The notes under the pieces were generated by a model. It did no database searches, was not told where the DNA came from, and worked only from the letters and a program-made list of their open reading frames with translations. Made by a program: the position numbers and the translations under genes. A DNA stretch of 64,000 nucleotides, taken from assembly GCF_001634365.1 (NCBI RefSeq), contig NZ_CP014580.1:62001-126000 (forward strand), given 5' to 3'. Below, in pieces: positions 1 to 9,088 of the stretch; position 1 is the stretch's first letter; every line of letters begins with the position of its first letter. The stretch is from Paraburkholderia phytofirmans OLGA172. Its GTDB lineage: Bacteria; Pseudomonadota; Gammaproteobacteria; Burkholderiales; Burkholderiaceae.

Positions 1-1127
1 TTCAGGGCAAAACCAGCATCGAGTAAGTGCCGGGCATTGGCATGCCTCAGGCAATGTGCGCCACGCCGCGGGATGTCGATGCCAAGCACTGCGAGACGCG
101 ATCGGACAATGTCGCTTACGCGCGCAGGTGACAACGGTCGGATCGGCGCCTCAACCGACAGGAACAGCTCACGATGAGCGCTTCGTGGACGCGCCTCCTT
201 CAGGTAACGCAGAATGGCATTCCCAACTGTTGCCACCAGCGGATATTGCTGTGTGCAACGCTGCTTGGGACGATGGACATGAAGGATCTCGCCGCACCAG
301 TCTATATCCTCCAGACGGAGCAGTACCACCTCGCCGCGCCTCAGTCCGTAGACAACCAGCAGCATGATCATCGCACGGTTGCGTAGATCGATCGCACTGT
401 CGCCGACAAAACTGGCGACGAATCTTTGCACGTCATCCCAATCTGGCCCGAGCGGCAAACCCTCCTCCCTATACACCACGGGTGCTTCAATGCCGCACGC
501 AACGTCGGTAGCCCAGCCTTGTCCTTCTGCATACCGGAAGAAATTGCGCAGCGTGCTCGCAAGCGCGTGCAATGACACTCTGGACCAGCCATGGTTGCCC
601 TGGTACGCGAGGTAGGTGTCGACGTCGTGGATAGTGAGAGCATCAATTGCCCTGTCAGGGCGGCAGACCATCGCCAGAAAATGACCGATCTCATCACGAC
701 AGTTTGAAATCGTAGCAGGAGAGAGTCCTCGCTGGTCGCGCATGAAATCGACGTAGTGTTCGACATAGCGAACAAATGGTTCTCTCGTGGGATGCCGTTC
801 CTCCAGACGCCCCAGAAAACACAGCCAGGCCGTGGCGGTATGGATGAACAGAAGCCGCGAGCTGCGGGACTCGTTCGTGCGCTCACTTCGAACGAGACGA
901 ATCCGGTGGTCAACCGCAAACGCGATTTCCTCGTGCGTTATTAACCGCGGGCGGGACAGATCCATGCTCTGCGAAAAAACCAGCAGGACCCACGCGATCT
1001 TGCGGATCGACTTAGGCGGATAACCCAGTTCCTGACAATGTACGAGGAAGCGTTTCCTGGATTCCACGCAGGGCGCGAGCGTGTGGGCAGCAAGAACATG
1101 CGGACGCGTAAAGAGAGTCTCAAACAT
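1..1127 (-). CDS. Tyrosine recombinase/integrase, 3' end beyond the window
   Basis: An uninterrupted minus-strand frame begins at ATG 1127-1125 and stays open to base 1, giving about 375 codons. A GGGGGA Shine-Dalgarno lies five bases before the ATG, which supports this start. The first two thirds resembles a SAM-like core-binding domain (YVEHYVDFMRDQRGLSPAT). The catalytic domain follows, with the first arginine in YGLRRGEVVLLRLEDIDW and the HCLRH box near the edge. The final tyrosine lies outside the window. The family cuts and rejoins DNA through a phosphotyrosine intermediate. It faces away from the IS21 remnant and RIT genes to its right. Family assignment is firm; target site and role are unknown. 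Confidence 0.85.
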   Translation of the reverse strand, partial: MFETLFTRPHVLAAHTLAPCVESRKRFLVHCQELGYPPKSIRKIAWVLLVFSQSMDLSRPRLITHEEIAFAVDHRIRLVRSERTNESRSSRLLFIHTATAWLCFLGRLEERHPTREPFVRYVEHYVDFMRDQRGLSPATISNCRDEIGHFLAMVCRPDRAIDALTIHDVDTYLAYQGNHGWSRVSLHALASTLRNFFRYAEGQGWATDVACGIEAPVVYREEGLPLGPDWDDVQRFVASFVGDSAIDLRNRAMIMLLVVYGLRRGEVVLLRLEDIDWCGEILHVHRPKQRCTQQYPLVATVGNAILRYLKEARPRSAHRELFLSVEAPIRPLSPARVSDIVRSRLAVLGIDIPRRGAHCLRHANARHLLDAGFAL

Positions 1128-1263
1128 GATATTCCCCCAATGTGGATCAGTGGAATATCAGTATCAGCCTGAAATTATGTCGCCATGGACGCGTCAACCT
1201 GACAGGCAATACAGGGTCATTAAGAGGCACCGCGACATTTTTTTTACCACACCATACTCATTT

Positions 1264-1283
1264 TTATGGGCTCGAGCCCATAA
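1264..1283. repeat. Perfect 20-bp palindrome at the istA truncation point
   Basis: The half-site TTATGGGCTC is followed directly by its reverse complement. The recognisable istA homology starts inside the right arm, so the palindrome sits exactly at the novel joint between the recombinase upstream region and the IS21 remnant. Confidence 0.7.
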
Positions 1284-2061
1284 CAACGAGAACGGCAGTG
1301 TCGAATCCTCGCATCGATGGCTGAAGGAAGCGGTCGATCAGGCCTTGTTACTGCGCGGTCATCGGGATTTCGACGACCGGCCAGCCTATGACGAATTTGT
1401 GCGCAGTGTGGTGATGCGCCGCAACCGGCGCAATGCCGCCGCATTCCAGGTCGAGCGTGAGTACCTGCGGGATCTGCCTGAGCACCGTACCACCGACTTC
1501 GTCGAGGACGAGGCGCGCGTGACGCGCTGTGGCACTTTTACGGTGGACAACAGCCTCTACAGCGCACCGTCACGCCTGATCGGACATCGCCTGAAGGTGC
1601 GGCTCTATAACGATCGGCTTGACTGCTATCTGTCTGGCGCGCTGGTACACAGCACGGCGCGCGTCACACGCACGAGCAAAGGCCGCGGACGCGCCATTGA
1701 CTACCGGCATTTTATTGAGTCGCTCAAACGCAAACCTCAGGCCTTCAGGGGCCTCGTGTTTCGTGACGATCTGTTTCCGCGCGAAGCTTACCGCCGGACA
1801 TGGGAACGCCTGGATCAAGCGCTGAGCCCGCGCAACGCCTGCAAGGCCATGGTGGGCCTGCTCGATCTGGCCGGGAACCACGGCGTGGAGGCTCAACTGG
1901 CAGAACGGCTCGACGCCTTGCTCGCGCTCGGGAATCTGCCCGATCTGAAGGCGCTCTTCGACGAATTCGCGCCGCGTGAGGCCGAATGTCCCGTTGTGTC
2001 GGTCGAGATGCCGGACGCCTCGATCTACGACGCGTTGCTTGATGAAGAGGTGTTCGCATGA
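1279..2061 (+). pseudogene. istA: 5'-truncated IS21-family transposase IstA
   Basis: Only the C-terminal part of IstA is present. It starts just before the catalytic-glutamate region (HNNENGSVESSHRWLK) and continues through the IstA C-terminal domain (DNSLYSAPSRLIGHRLKVRLYNDR). The N-terminal helix-turn-helix and the two catalytic aspartates are missing, so no transposase activity is expected. The frame is technically open back to 1081, but the upstream residues do not look like IstA. Its stop overlaps the istB start by four bases (ATGA), the normal IS21 arrangement. Confidence 0.85.
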
Positions 2062-2876
2062 GCGCACCAACTTACGACATCGGCCGCATGGGACTGATGC
2101 TCAATGAACTGCGTCTGCCAACGATTGGTCGGCTGTGGTCTGACTTCGCCCAGCGCTCGGATAAAGAAGGCTGGCAAGCCTCGCAACTGTTGGGCGTATT
2201 GTTCGAGCATGAACTGGCTGAACGGGCGAAACGCAGACTGGAACGTCATCGTGTCGAATCACAATTGGACCCGACCAAGACTCTTGCCACGTTCGACTTC
2301 AGTGTCGTGCCCATGGTATCGAAGGCACACGTCATGGCGCTGGCCACCGGCGATGCGTGGCTCGAGAAGGGCGCCACGATCCTCCTGTTTGGGCCACCTG
2401 GCGGGGGCAAGAGCCATCTTGGAAGCGCCATCGGACACGCGCTGATCGATGCAGGGTACCGCGTTCTATGCACGCGGACCAGTGACTTGGTGCAGAAACT
2501 TCAGGCTGCGCGAAAGAGTCTGCAATTGCCCTCGGCACTCGCCAAACTCGACCGCTTCGATCTGATCATCCTGGACGATCTGTCCTACGTCAGGAAGGAC
2601 CAGGCTGAAACCAGCGTGCTGTTCGAGTTGATAGCTGAAAGGTATGAGCGCAAAAGTCTTCTCATAACGGCAAATCAGCCGTTCTCGGGCTGGCATAACG
2701 TCTTCCCGGACCCCGGCATGACGGTGGCCGCCATAGACAGGCTTGTTCATCACTCGACGATCTTCGAGTTGAATGTCGAAAGCTATCGGCGCCGCAACGC
2801 CAGCGACAAACAGAAAGAGCGGCGGCGTCAACTACCAACCGACGACCACAACGGAGCGACAACTATAGCCAATTGA
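2058..2876 (+). CDS. istB: IS21-family helper ATPase IstB
   Basis: This 272-residue protein has the IstB layout: an N-terminal helical region (LMLNELRLPTIGRLWSDFAQ), a Walker A motif LFGPPGGGKSH near residue 115, and a Walker B LIILDDLSY. IstB is a AAA+ ATPase that remodels target DNA and activates the IstA transposase. Length is normal and no frame damage is seen. It starts within the istA stop. Because istA is decapitated, this copy could work only with an IstA supplied in trans. Confidence 0.9.
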   Translation: MSAPTYDIGRMGLMLNELRLPTIGRLWSDFAQRSDKEGWQASQLLGVLFEHELAERAKRRLERHRVESQLDPTKTLATFDFSVVPMVSKAHVMALATGDAWLEKGATILLFGPPGGGKSHLGSAIGHALIDAGYRVLCTRTSDLVQKLQAARKSLQLPSALAKLDRFDLIILDDLSYVRKDQAETSVLFELIAERYERKSLLITANQPFSGWHNVFPDPGMTVAAIDRLVHHSTIFELNVESYRRRNASDKQKERRRQLPTDDHNGATTIAN

Positions 2877-2898
2877 CAGCGACAATTACCCCCGTCGA

Positions 2899-2938
2899 CC
2901 GGCCATCGTAGTTGTCGCGCAACCGGACATCGTAGTTG
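2899..2938. repeat. IS21 right-end tandem repeats
   Basis: Two 16-bp direct repeats of the form CCGGMCATCGTAGTTG lie at 2899-2914 and 2923-2938 with one mismatch. IS21-family termini normally carry repeated transposase-binding sites of this kind. They place the right end of the element at about 2940. Confidence 0.7.
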
Positions 2939-2940
2939 AC

Positions 2941-3262
2941 GATATCCACGCGACCTCGAGTTGCCTGCAGCGACCACGTCTTTGTTCGAAACATCGCCCC
3001 CTTCAAGCCGTTTATCTCAGGCGATTGCATATCGTCGGTAGTGAAGCGTGCACTAAAACGGGCCGGGGTGAGTTCGCCCGCCAAAGGCGCACATCTGCTG
3101 CGCCACACAGCGGCGACCGAGATGTTGCGTCATGGGCTTCCCCTCGACCAGATTGGCCAGGTCCTGAGGCATCGCGGCATCGATACCACGGCCTATTACG
3201 CCAAGGTCGACGTCGCGCTGCTCAGGCAAATCGCGCAGCCATGGCCGGAGGTGATGAAATGA
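2941..3262 (+). pseudogene. ritA: 3' fragment of first RIT tyrosine recombinase
   Basis: About 105 codons of the C-terminal catalytic domain remain. They include HLLRHTAATEMLRHGLP, the LRHRG box and the YYAKVD tyrosine region. The domain carrying the first catalytic arginine is gone, removed where the IS21 end meets the gene at about 2940. The stop overlaps the ritB start as ATGA, the translational coupling expected of a RIT operon. Not expected to be active. Confidence 0.8.
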
Positions 3263-4167
3263 TGCCGGCCGTGGAGTCCTATCTTGCCGCGCGGCGTGCC
3301 GCCGGCTTCAAATTACTGAACGCAGACTATCTGTTGCGCAGCTTCGCGTGCTTTGCCGTCAAGCGCGGTGAAACGCACGTTCGCGCGCAAACCGCAATCG
3401 ACTGGGCCGCCGAGGCTGCGTCGGTGGCCCAGCGTGACGCGAGGCTAAAGACCGTGTGTCGGTTCGCCCGGTATCTGCGTACCGAAGATCAAACCCATGA
3501 GCTGCCGCCCGCCCGGTACTTTGGCTACCGAAAGACACGCCGTGTCCCGTTCATCTACTCGCGCGCCGACATCGAGCGCCTGGTCAACGCAGCCTTGCAA
3601 TCGGGTCCTCGCGATACGTTGCAACCACAGACGTATGCGACATTAATCGCCCTGCTGTCCGCCACCGGCATGCGGATCTCTGAGGCCCTGAACCTGCGGC
3701 GTGCCGACATTACCCCCGAAGGATTACTCATACGAAAGAGCAAATTCCAGAAGAGCCGTCTGGTTCCACTGCACGAGACGGCGGCGGAGGGTTTGCAGAG
3801 GTACTTGACCCTGCGGCGGCGGGCCCGTCCGGGTGACGACCATGTGTTCGTTGATGACGATGGGCGCCCGCTCAGATATACGGTCGCTTATTGGATGTTC
3901 CAGAAGCTGCTGAAGATCGCCGGCATCGGCACCACCCACAACGGTCACCGTCCCCGCCTACATGAGCTCAGGCACACGTTCGCCGTCAGGGCACTGGAGG
4001 TGAGCCCGGAAGGGCGGGACCGTGTTGGGCGGCACATGCTGGCCCTTGCGACCTACATGGGTCACGTCAACATCAACGCCACCTATTGGTATCTGGAGGC
4101 AACTCCCGAGCTTCTGCATGACATTGCTGTTGCCGCAGAAGGGTTTCTCACTGGAGAACAGAAATGA
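3259..4167 (+). CDS. ritB: Tyrosine recombinase, second gene of RIT trio
   Basis: This 302-residue recombinase starts at the ATG overlapping the ritA stop. An open frame extends further upstream, but its residues match the wrong frame of ritA. The N-terminal core-binding region (VESYLAARRAAGFKLLNADYLLRSF) is followed by the catalytic domain: arginine in ATGMRISEALNLRRADI, HELRHTFAVRAL, the YMGHV box and the YWYLE tyrosine. All catalytic positions are visible. Its stop overlaps ritC by four bases. Confidence 0.88.
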   Translation: MMPAVESYLAARRAAGFKLLNADYLLRSFACFAVKRGETHVRAQTAIDWAAEAASVAQRDARLKTVCRFARYLRTEDQTHELPPARYFGYRKTRRVPFIYSRADIERLVNAALQSGPRDTLQPQTYATLIALLSATGMRISEALNLRRADITPEGLLIRKSKFQKSRLVPLHETAAEGLQRYLTLRRRARPGDDHVFVDDDGRPLRYTVAYWMFQKLLKIAGIGTTHNGHRPRLHELRHTFAVRALEVSPEGRDRVGRHMLALATYMGHVNINATYWYLEATPELLHDIAVAAEGFLTGEQK

Positions 4168-5153
4168 TCCCGATCGCGCCGCACATTGTGGCATTTCTTC
4201 GTCAAAACCTTGCTCATGAGAGAGGCGCTAGCCAACACACCTGCGACTCCTATGCTTGCACCTTCCAGCTCCTGTTCGAGTTTGCCGCCGGGAGACTCAG
4301 GATGACGCCGTCGTCGCTAGCGCTGGAGCAGCTCGATGCGAGACTGATCAGCGACTTCCTGGAATATCTGGAAGATACGCGCCAGAACTCGCCCGGGACT
4401 CGCAATGTCCGGTTGGCTGCAATCAGGTCCTTCTTCCACTTCCTTGAGTATCGCGAGCCCGCGATACTCGAACAGGCGCGACGAATCCTGGGCATTCCCT
4501 ACAAGAAAACTGATTCACGGTTAGTGCCGTATCTGGGCGAGGAAGAGGTTCAGGCCCTGCTCGATGCGCCCGATCCGTCAACGCGCGAGGGGATCCGGGA
4601 CCGGGCGATGCTGCATCTGGCCATCTGCGCTGGACTGCGTGTATCGGAACTGACGGGTTTGCAAGCCGCCGACGTTGTGTTCCCGTCGATGAGCATCCGT
4701 GTTCACGGCAAGGGTCGGCGGGAGCGCGCATTGCCCCTGTGGAAAACGACTGCTAATGCATTGCGTGCCTGGATAGCGGTACGGGGAGCTGTTGCAGTAC
4801 CGGAATTGTTCGTCAATGCTCGCGGTGAAGCAATGAGTCGCTGGGGTTTCGCGTATATCCTTAAATGCCATGCTGAGACAGCTCGTCATACGTGTCCCTC
4901 GCTATCGAAGAAGCAGGTATCACCACATGTATTGAGGCATACCTGCGCAATGATAGTACTACGAAGCACTCAGGATATCCGGAAAGTGTCCTTATGGCTC
5001 GGGCATAGCGATCTGGCGACCACTGAAATCTACACTCGCGCTGACCCAACTGAGAAGCTCGAAGCCCTCAATGCGATCGTCCCACCACATTTGCGCAGGG
5101 GTTCGTTTCGGCCGTCCGACAAGGTAATCGCCATGCTCAGGGCCAAGCTTTAA
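4164..5153 (+). CDS. ritC: Tyrosine recombinase, third gene of RIT trio
   Basis: This 329-residue XerC/D-like recombinase has an intact core-binding domain and catalytic residues: arginine in CAGLRVSELTGL, HVLRHTCAMIVL, LWLGHSDLATTEIY. It overlaps ritB by ATGA. Three recombinases in this strict overlapping order define RIT elements, known from Cupriavidus and other betaproteobacteria. Their division of labour is not established. Here ritB and ritC look intact while ritA is broken. Confidence 0.88.
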   Translation: MIPIAPHIVAFLRQNLAHERGASQHTCDSYACTFQLLFEFAAGRLRMTPSSLALEQLDARLISDFLEYLEDTRQNSPGTRNVRLAAIRSFFHFLEYREPAILEQARRILGIPYKKTDSRLVPYLGEEEVQALLDAPDPSTREGIRDRAMLHLAICAGLRVSELTGLQAADVVFPSMSIRVHGKGRRERALPLWKTTANALRAWIAVRGAVAVPELFVNARGEAMSRWGFAYILKCHAETARHTCPSLSKKQVSPHVLRHTCAMIVLRSTQDIRKVSLWLGHSDLATTEIYTRADPTEKLEALNAIVPPHLRRGSFRPSDKVIAMLRAKL

Positions 5154-5237
5154 TGGAGAGTTAAACGGGCGCGTAGTCCGCTCCGCGCTCGCTCCGAGAC
5201 ATCTTCTCCCCATATGGAACCACTTCCCATAAGGCAG

Positions 5238-5259
5238 GTAACGGAGTGCACTCCGTTAC
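5238..5259. repeat. Perfect 22-bp palindrome over the IS91 transposase start
   Basis: GTAACGGAGTG is followed immediately by its exact reverse complement. The GTG used as start of the IS91-type frame lies inside it. It sits where the transposase loses its usual N-terminal extension, so it may mark a recombination joint or a recombinase site. It may also be a cruciform or operator. Confidence 0.65.
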
Positions 5260-6271
5260 GTGCCGGAATCGCCACTGTCCCAGGTGCCAGTCGCTAGCCC
5301 GTGCACAATGGCTTGACGACCGTCAGGCCGATCTGCTGCCGGTACCGTACTTCCACGTGGTGTTCACGGTGCCGCAGGAGATCGCTGCGATCGCCTACCA
5401 GAACAAGGCGGTGGTCTACGACATCCTCTTTCAGGCCACTGCCGAAACACTGCAGACCATCGCTGCTGATCCGAAACACCTCGGCGCTGGCATCGGCTTC
5501 ATCGCGATCCTCCATACCTGGGGCCAGAACCTGCTCCACCATCCTCACCTGCATTGCGTGGTCCCGGGCGGCGGTCTGGCGCCGGACCACTCACGCTGGA
5601 TTGCCTGCCGTCCTGGTTTCTTCCTGCCGGTGCGCGTGCTATCACGCCTGTTCCGGCGTCTGTTCCTCGAGCGGCTGAGGCGTGCCTTTGACACTGGGCG
5701 CCTGCGGTTCTTCAACTCCCTCGCGCCCCTGCAGCACGTCCAGGCATTCGCCCGCTATCTGGATGGCCCGCGACGCGCGGAATGGGTGGTGTACGCGAAG
5801 GAACCGTTCGGCGGCCCGCAGCAGGTACTCGACTACCTCGGGCGTTACACGCATCGCGTCGCCATCTCGAACAATCGCCTGATCGATATCACTGATGGAC
5901 AGGTCACGTTCCACTGGAAGGACTACCGCCATGAATCCGCACAGCGCGTGATGCAGCTCGATGCGCCGGAGTTCATCCGCCGCTTCCTGCTTCACGTGCT
6001 GCCGCGCGGACTGCAGCGTATCCGTCACTACGGATTCCTCAGCAACCGGCGCCGCGAAACCGGACTCGCCGAATGCCGGCGGCTGCTCGACGTCATACCA
6101 CCGCGCGCGACTGCCACTGATGAGATCAGCCAGGACTATCGTGACCACTACGCCAGACTCACCGGTCGATCCCTGCGTGACTGTCCAGCGTGTGCGCGCG
6201 GACACATGGTATGCATCGAACTACTACCGCATCACGCCCGGCCGCGGGCACCTCCCGCTGGTGTGCCGTGA
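5246..6271 (+). CDS. IS91-family HUH transposase, probably N-terminally short
   Basis: The 341-residue protein begins in the cysteine-rich zinc-binding motif (CRNRHCPRCQ). Family members normally carry roughly 40 further residues before it, so the 5' end appears truncated. The HUH metal-binding motif is in HPHLHCVVPGGG. The tyrosine region is YLGRYTHRVAISNNRL, and a C-terminal CPACARGHM pair follows. These enzymes transpose by rolling circle. The GTG start lies within a 22-bp palindrome and no good Shine-Dalgarno is visible. Confidence 0.8.
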   Translation: MHSVTCRNRHCPRCQSLARAQWLDDRQADLLPVPYFHVVFTVPQEIAAIAYQNKAVVYDILFQATAETLQTIAADPKHLGAGIGFIAILHTWGQNLLHHPHLHCVVPGGGLAPDHSRWIACRPGFFLPVRVLSRLFRRLFLERLRRAFDTGRLRFFNSLAPLQHVQAFARYLDGPRRAEWVVYAKEPFGGPQQVLDYLGRYTHRVAISNNRLIDITDGQVTFHWKDYRHESAQRVMQLDAPEFIRRFLLHVLPRGLQRIRHYGFLSNRRRETGLAECRRLLDVIPPRATATDEISQDYRDHYARLTGRSLRDCPACARGHMVCIELLPHHARPRAPPAGVP

Positions 6272-6535
6272 CGTCCGCGCCTTCACGCTCCGCGCACCTG
6301 TCCGGACAACCGTTCGCCCGGTTGCGGCAGCGCTTTGGCCACGCCGCGGCGATCACGGTGCCACTGCGCACATCGTACCGTCCGTCACGATCGTACAAGC
6401 GTCCTCGCAACCTTCACACGCAGCAGCGGCACGTCTTCCACGACGCATCCAGCACCGCCATCTGCAACATCACGGTCATCACCCTGATTCAATGCCCATA
6501 GCCGCTGACGCCGGCGGAGCGGTTTAGCTCAAAGA

Positions 6536-6612
6536 ATTTTTAGCGAAGCGGACGCGGATTTCGCGCCGTGCCTGCGCGCATCCCCGTGCGCCGCTTCCGC
6601 TCCGCTAAAAAT
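6536..6612. repeat. Inverted repeat downstream of the IS91 transposase
   Basis: Arms of 17 bp (6536-6552 and 6596-6612, one mismatch; core TTTTTAGCG / CGCTAAAAA) flank a 43-base GC-rich loop. It could be the end-processing hairpin of the IS91 element or a bidirectional terminator. The rest of 6272-6900 shows no gene I can support. Confidence 0.5.
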
Positions 6613-6900
6613 CCTCTGCCTTATCAGCATTGCATTTAATGGGCTAAAATGGGGGCAGGGCGCACCGCGCCCCGCTGGCTATGGCCTTTCCGTCGCCGGC
6701 ATCCCCATGGTAACGAGGCGTGAATGTCGCAAGTGCCGGTCGATGTACGTCAGCTGCTCAGAGCCACGGCGTCAAGCCTCTGGGCCACCGTGCAGTGAAG
6801 TGGAAGTAGAAGCGTTTTGGAAGTAAAAGTAGAAGCAGCCTGGGCGCAAGTGGTCCACGTCGCCCACCCAGATGGTCATCAGGTCCGTTCCGTTCGTACC

Positions 6901-7272
6901 CTATTCACCGCCCCGTGCGCAGAGTTCCGGCAACTTTTCGCTCGATCCGTCATCGCTACGTTGCGGCCCCGCCGGTGGAACCGCTCTGTTCGTTTTTCTT
7001 TCCCGCCGCGCGCTGCGCCGCCGTTCCGCACGCTTCACGACGTCCTCCAGAGATTGAACGTGTTCTGGCGTAGTACGACCAAAGCGCTTGTGATAACAAT
7101 GCGCGATAAATTCCGAGAGGGGGCGCTTCCACGGTTCCTGCTGCCCGTTAGCCAGTGACCCGAATTTTCGGGGATTCAATCCCAGTTCGCGCGCCATCTG
7201 TATATGAGCATGGCTCAATCTGAAACGCTGCCTCGCTTCAAACCACGGCTGAAGTTTCGATGGTATCGGCAT
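6901..7272 (-). CDS. Conserved-looking hypothetical protein
   Basis: A 123-residue protein with a predicted helical N-terminus (QRFRLSHAHIQMARELGLNPRKFG) that could be a helix-turn-helix. It has a strongly basic stretch (KRAERRRSARRERK) and a disordered tail. Its start codon shares one base with the stop of the upstream gene (TGATG), so the two are translationally coupled. No function assigned. Confidence 0.6.
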   Translation of the reverse strand: MPIPSKLQPWFEARQRFRLSHAHIQMARELGLNPRKFGSLANGQQEPWKRPLSEFIAHCYHKRFGRTTPEHVQSLEDVVKRAERRRSARRERKTNRAVPPAGPQRSDDGSSEKLPELCARGGE

Positions 7273-7655
7273 CAGTGTTCACCTTTGCGCCAGCTTGCGG
7301 CGGTCAACCGCTCCACCGCCGCGTAATAACGCGCCTGCGAAGTCGCAGCATCGTCGTTCTGATCCGTCTTCAGAATATCAAACAGATGCTCTGCGACGAC
7401 TGAGCCGATCGCGTGAACCGCGTCGTGTCGCGCAAGCCCTTCTTTCCCGAGGCGATCCATCGCCCGGACCACGGGTTCAAGATTCAGGGCGATCTGGTTT
7501 TCGACGATCGCATGTAGCGCAGCGTGTGCCGCGACGTTGGGAAGCTTGATCCGGGCAACGCGGTGATACATTTCGACGAGAGCAATTCGCTCCTGCTCAT
7601 CGAGTTCGAGCCACGATTCAGGTTCGGGTGCGCACCCGGGGTTGTACTCTTTCAT
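7272..7655 (-). CDS. Small protein resembling the DUF1841 family
   Basis: A 127-residue acidic helical protein with a HAIGSVVAEHLFDIL segment and a preceding HAIVENQIA helix. This recalls DUF1841-type proteins, an assignment from memory rather than a search. It is first of a two-gene pair, overlapping the next gene by one base. Biochemical role unknown. Confidence 0.65.
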   Translation of the reverse strand: MKEYNPGCAPEPESWLELDEQERIALVEMYHRVARIKLPNVAAHAALHAIVENQIALNLEPVVRAMDRLGKEGLARHDAVHAIGSVVAEHLFDILKTDQNDDAATSQARYYAAVERLTAASWRKGEH

Positions 7656-7845
7656 GATGCTAGTCCTGTACTAATTCTGCCTGCCGTAAAACTACCGTCT
7701 ACAGCTGCGTTGCGCTTCAGTCCGGTCATCGGCGGCATAAACGGGCACCCGTCCCACACGACCCGGGGCGACCCGTTGACGACAACACGCCGGGCCGCGG
7801 GCCGTTCGGGAACCGTCCATCCCGCGACCTGGATGCATCGCGACG

Positions 7846-9072
7846 TCATGCCGACAGATGATGCGCCAGCACCGTGGCGACGAACGAATGCCCCAGAATG
7901 GCCGCAAACTGGTCCCGCAGACGCCTGTTGAGCTGGTCTCGTTCCATGCCAGTGGCAAAGGCCGCATCCGCCAGCGCATCGTAAGCATCCAGCACATCGC
8001 TCCCCGTGATTTCGTAACCGAAGCCTGCGGCCATCCAGTGCAACGCCGCTGTGCCACAGGCCATCGCGAATGCAGGCTTGCACTGCGCGAAAGCGCGTGT
8101 GGCCCGCGTCAGGGTTCGCGGGTCGGTGGGGCCGCGCATCGCGAGCGACGCCGCCAGATCGAACATGCCGGCGTCCTTCGCAGCGGCGAACCATTTCCCC
8201 TCCGCGCCGGGACTGCTCGCGACCAGATCGTGGAGGATGCTGTCGGGACTCCTGCCCGGATATTTTTTCGCGATGGCACGGAACGTTGCGAGATGCGTGG
8301 TGGCCTGATTGGCCTCGATCGCATAGCGCCGATAGGCCTCGTCCATCATGCCCGACGACAGAAGGATCGCTTCGCATTTGCGGGCGATGGCGGCAGTGGG
8401 CGCATTCAGCCCCCTCGACGCTTCCGCGTAACGCAGTGCTTCAGCCGAACGATTTAATGCGATCAGTGCATCCACCCCGTACTGGCGATACCCCCACCAG
8501 TTCAGGCGCGCGCCATTCACGAGAGCAAGCAGTTCCTCATGGCGCCGGGCGGCATTCAGCGCGGTGAGGCAGGCGGTGGTACCCGCGAAATGCTCGCCCA
8601 GACCTTCAGCGCCCATCACGCGCGCTGTTATTGGCAACAACCGGTCCGCCCATGCGGACGCGATGGCAGGCGACGTACACAGGTCGCCCCAGCGATCGCC
8701 CAGCTGTTCGATATACGGCATCGGGTCGTCCTGGAGCGCGTCAAACAGCCGATCCAGCCAACGCATCCGGACCGGAGCAGGCACGTCCGCCCCGGCGATA
8801 ACCGGCACAAGCGCATCGATTGCGCGATTCACGGCGGTGCCAATTGCCCCCGAAGAACTGTCTACGTGTTCAAGCGCCGGCGAAAGCTTTTCGAGCAGGG
8901 CGACCGCGCCGTCCGCAGCGAGAACAGGATCGGCGCGGGCGATCTGCCGGATTTCGATCAGGGCCTCCTTCAGACGCTGGATCGGCAACGCGGATTTCCA
9001 GCCGAAGGCGCCACGCCGGAACCGCGTGGCGAAAGCCCACTTGTGAGCGGTGTGAGAGGTTGTGAGTGTCAT
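7846..9072 (-). CDS. Hypothetical alpha-helical repeat-like protein
   Basis: This 408-residue protein is rich in alanine, leucine and tryptophan helices (AVNRAIDALVPVIAGADVPAPVRMRW). It has no signal peptide, membrane segment or catalytic motif I recognise. Spacing of helices such as EELLALVNGARLNWWGYRQYG suggests a TPR/HEAT-like solenoid. It lies 16 bp downstream of another helical protein on the same strand and probably shares its transcript. Function unknown. Confidence 0.65.
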   Translation of the reverse strand: MTLTTSHTAHKWAFATRFRRGAFGWKSALPIQRLKEALIEIRQIARADPVLAADGAVALLEKLSPALEHVDSSSGAIGTAVNRAIDALVPVIAGADVPAPVRMRWLDRLFDALQDDPMPYIEQLGDRWGDLCTSPAIASAWADRLLPITARVMGAEGLGEHFAGTTACLTALNAARRHEELLALVNGARLNWWGYRQYGVDALIALNRSAEALRYAEASRGLNAPTAAIARKCEAILLSSGMMDEAYRRYAIEANQATTHLATFRAIAKKYPGRSPDSILHDLVASSPGAEGKWFAAAKDAGMFDLAASLAMRGPTDPRTLTRATRAFAQCKPAFAMACGTAALHWMAAGFGYEITGSDVLDAYDALADAAFATGMERDQLNRRLRDQFAAILGHSFVATVLAHHLSA

Positions 9073-9088
9073 GCTCCGGGCTAGCAGC

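Larger units (their letters stand above)
1279..2940 (+). mobile_element. IS21-family element, left end deleted
   Basis: It comprises the istA remnant, intact istB and the repeated right terminus. The left end is missing. On the right it abuts the decapitated first gene of the RIT trio, so the insertion or a later deletion removed the front of that gene. Confidence 0.8.
2941..5153 (+). mobile_element. Recombinase-in-trio (RIT) element, left end lost
   Basis: Three tyrosine recombinase genes in tandem are linked by 4-bp stop/start overlaps. The left terminus was removed with the front of ritA. A right terminus could not be defined in the 90 bases after ritC, where IS91-type sequence begins. 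Confidence 0.75.
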
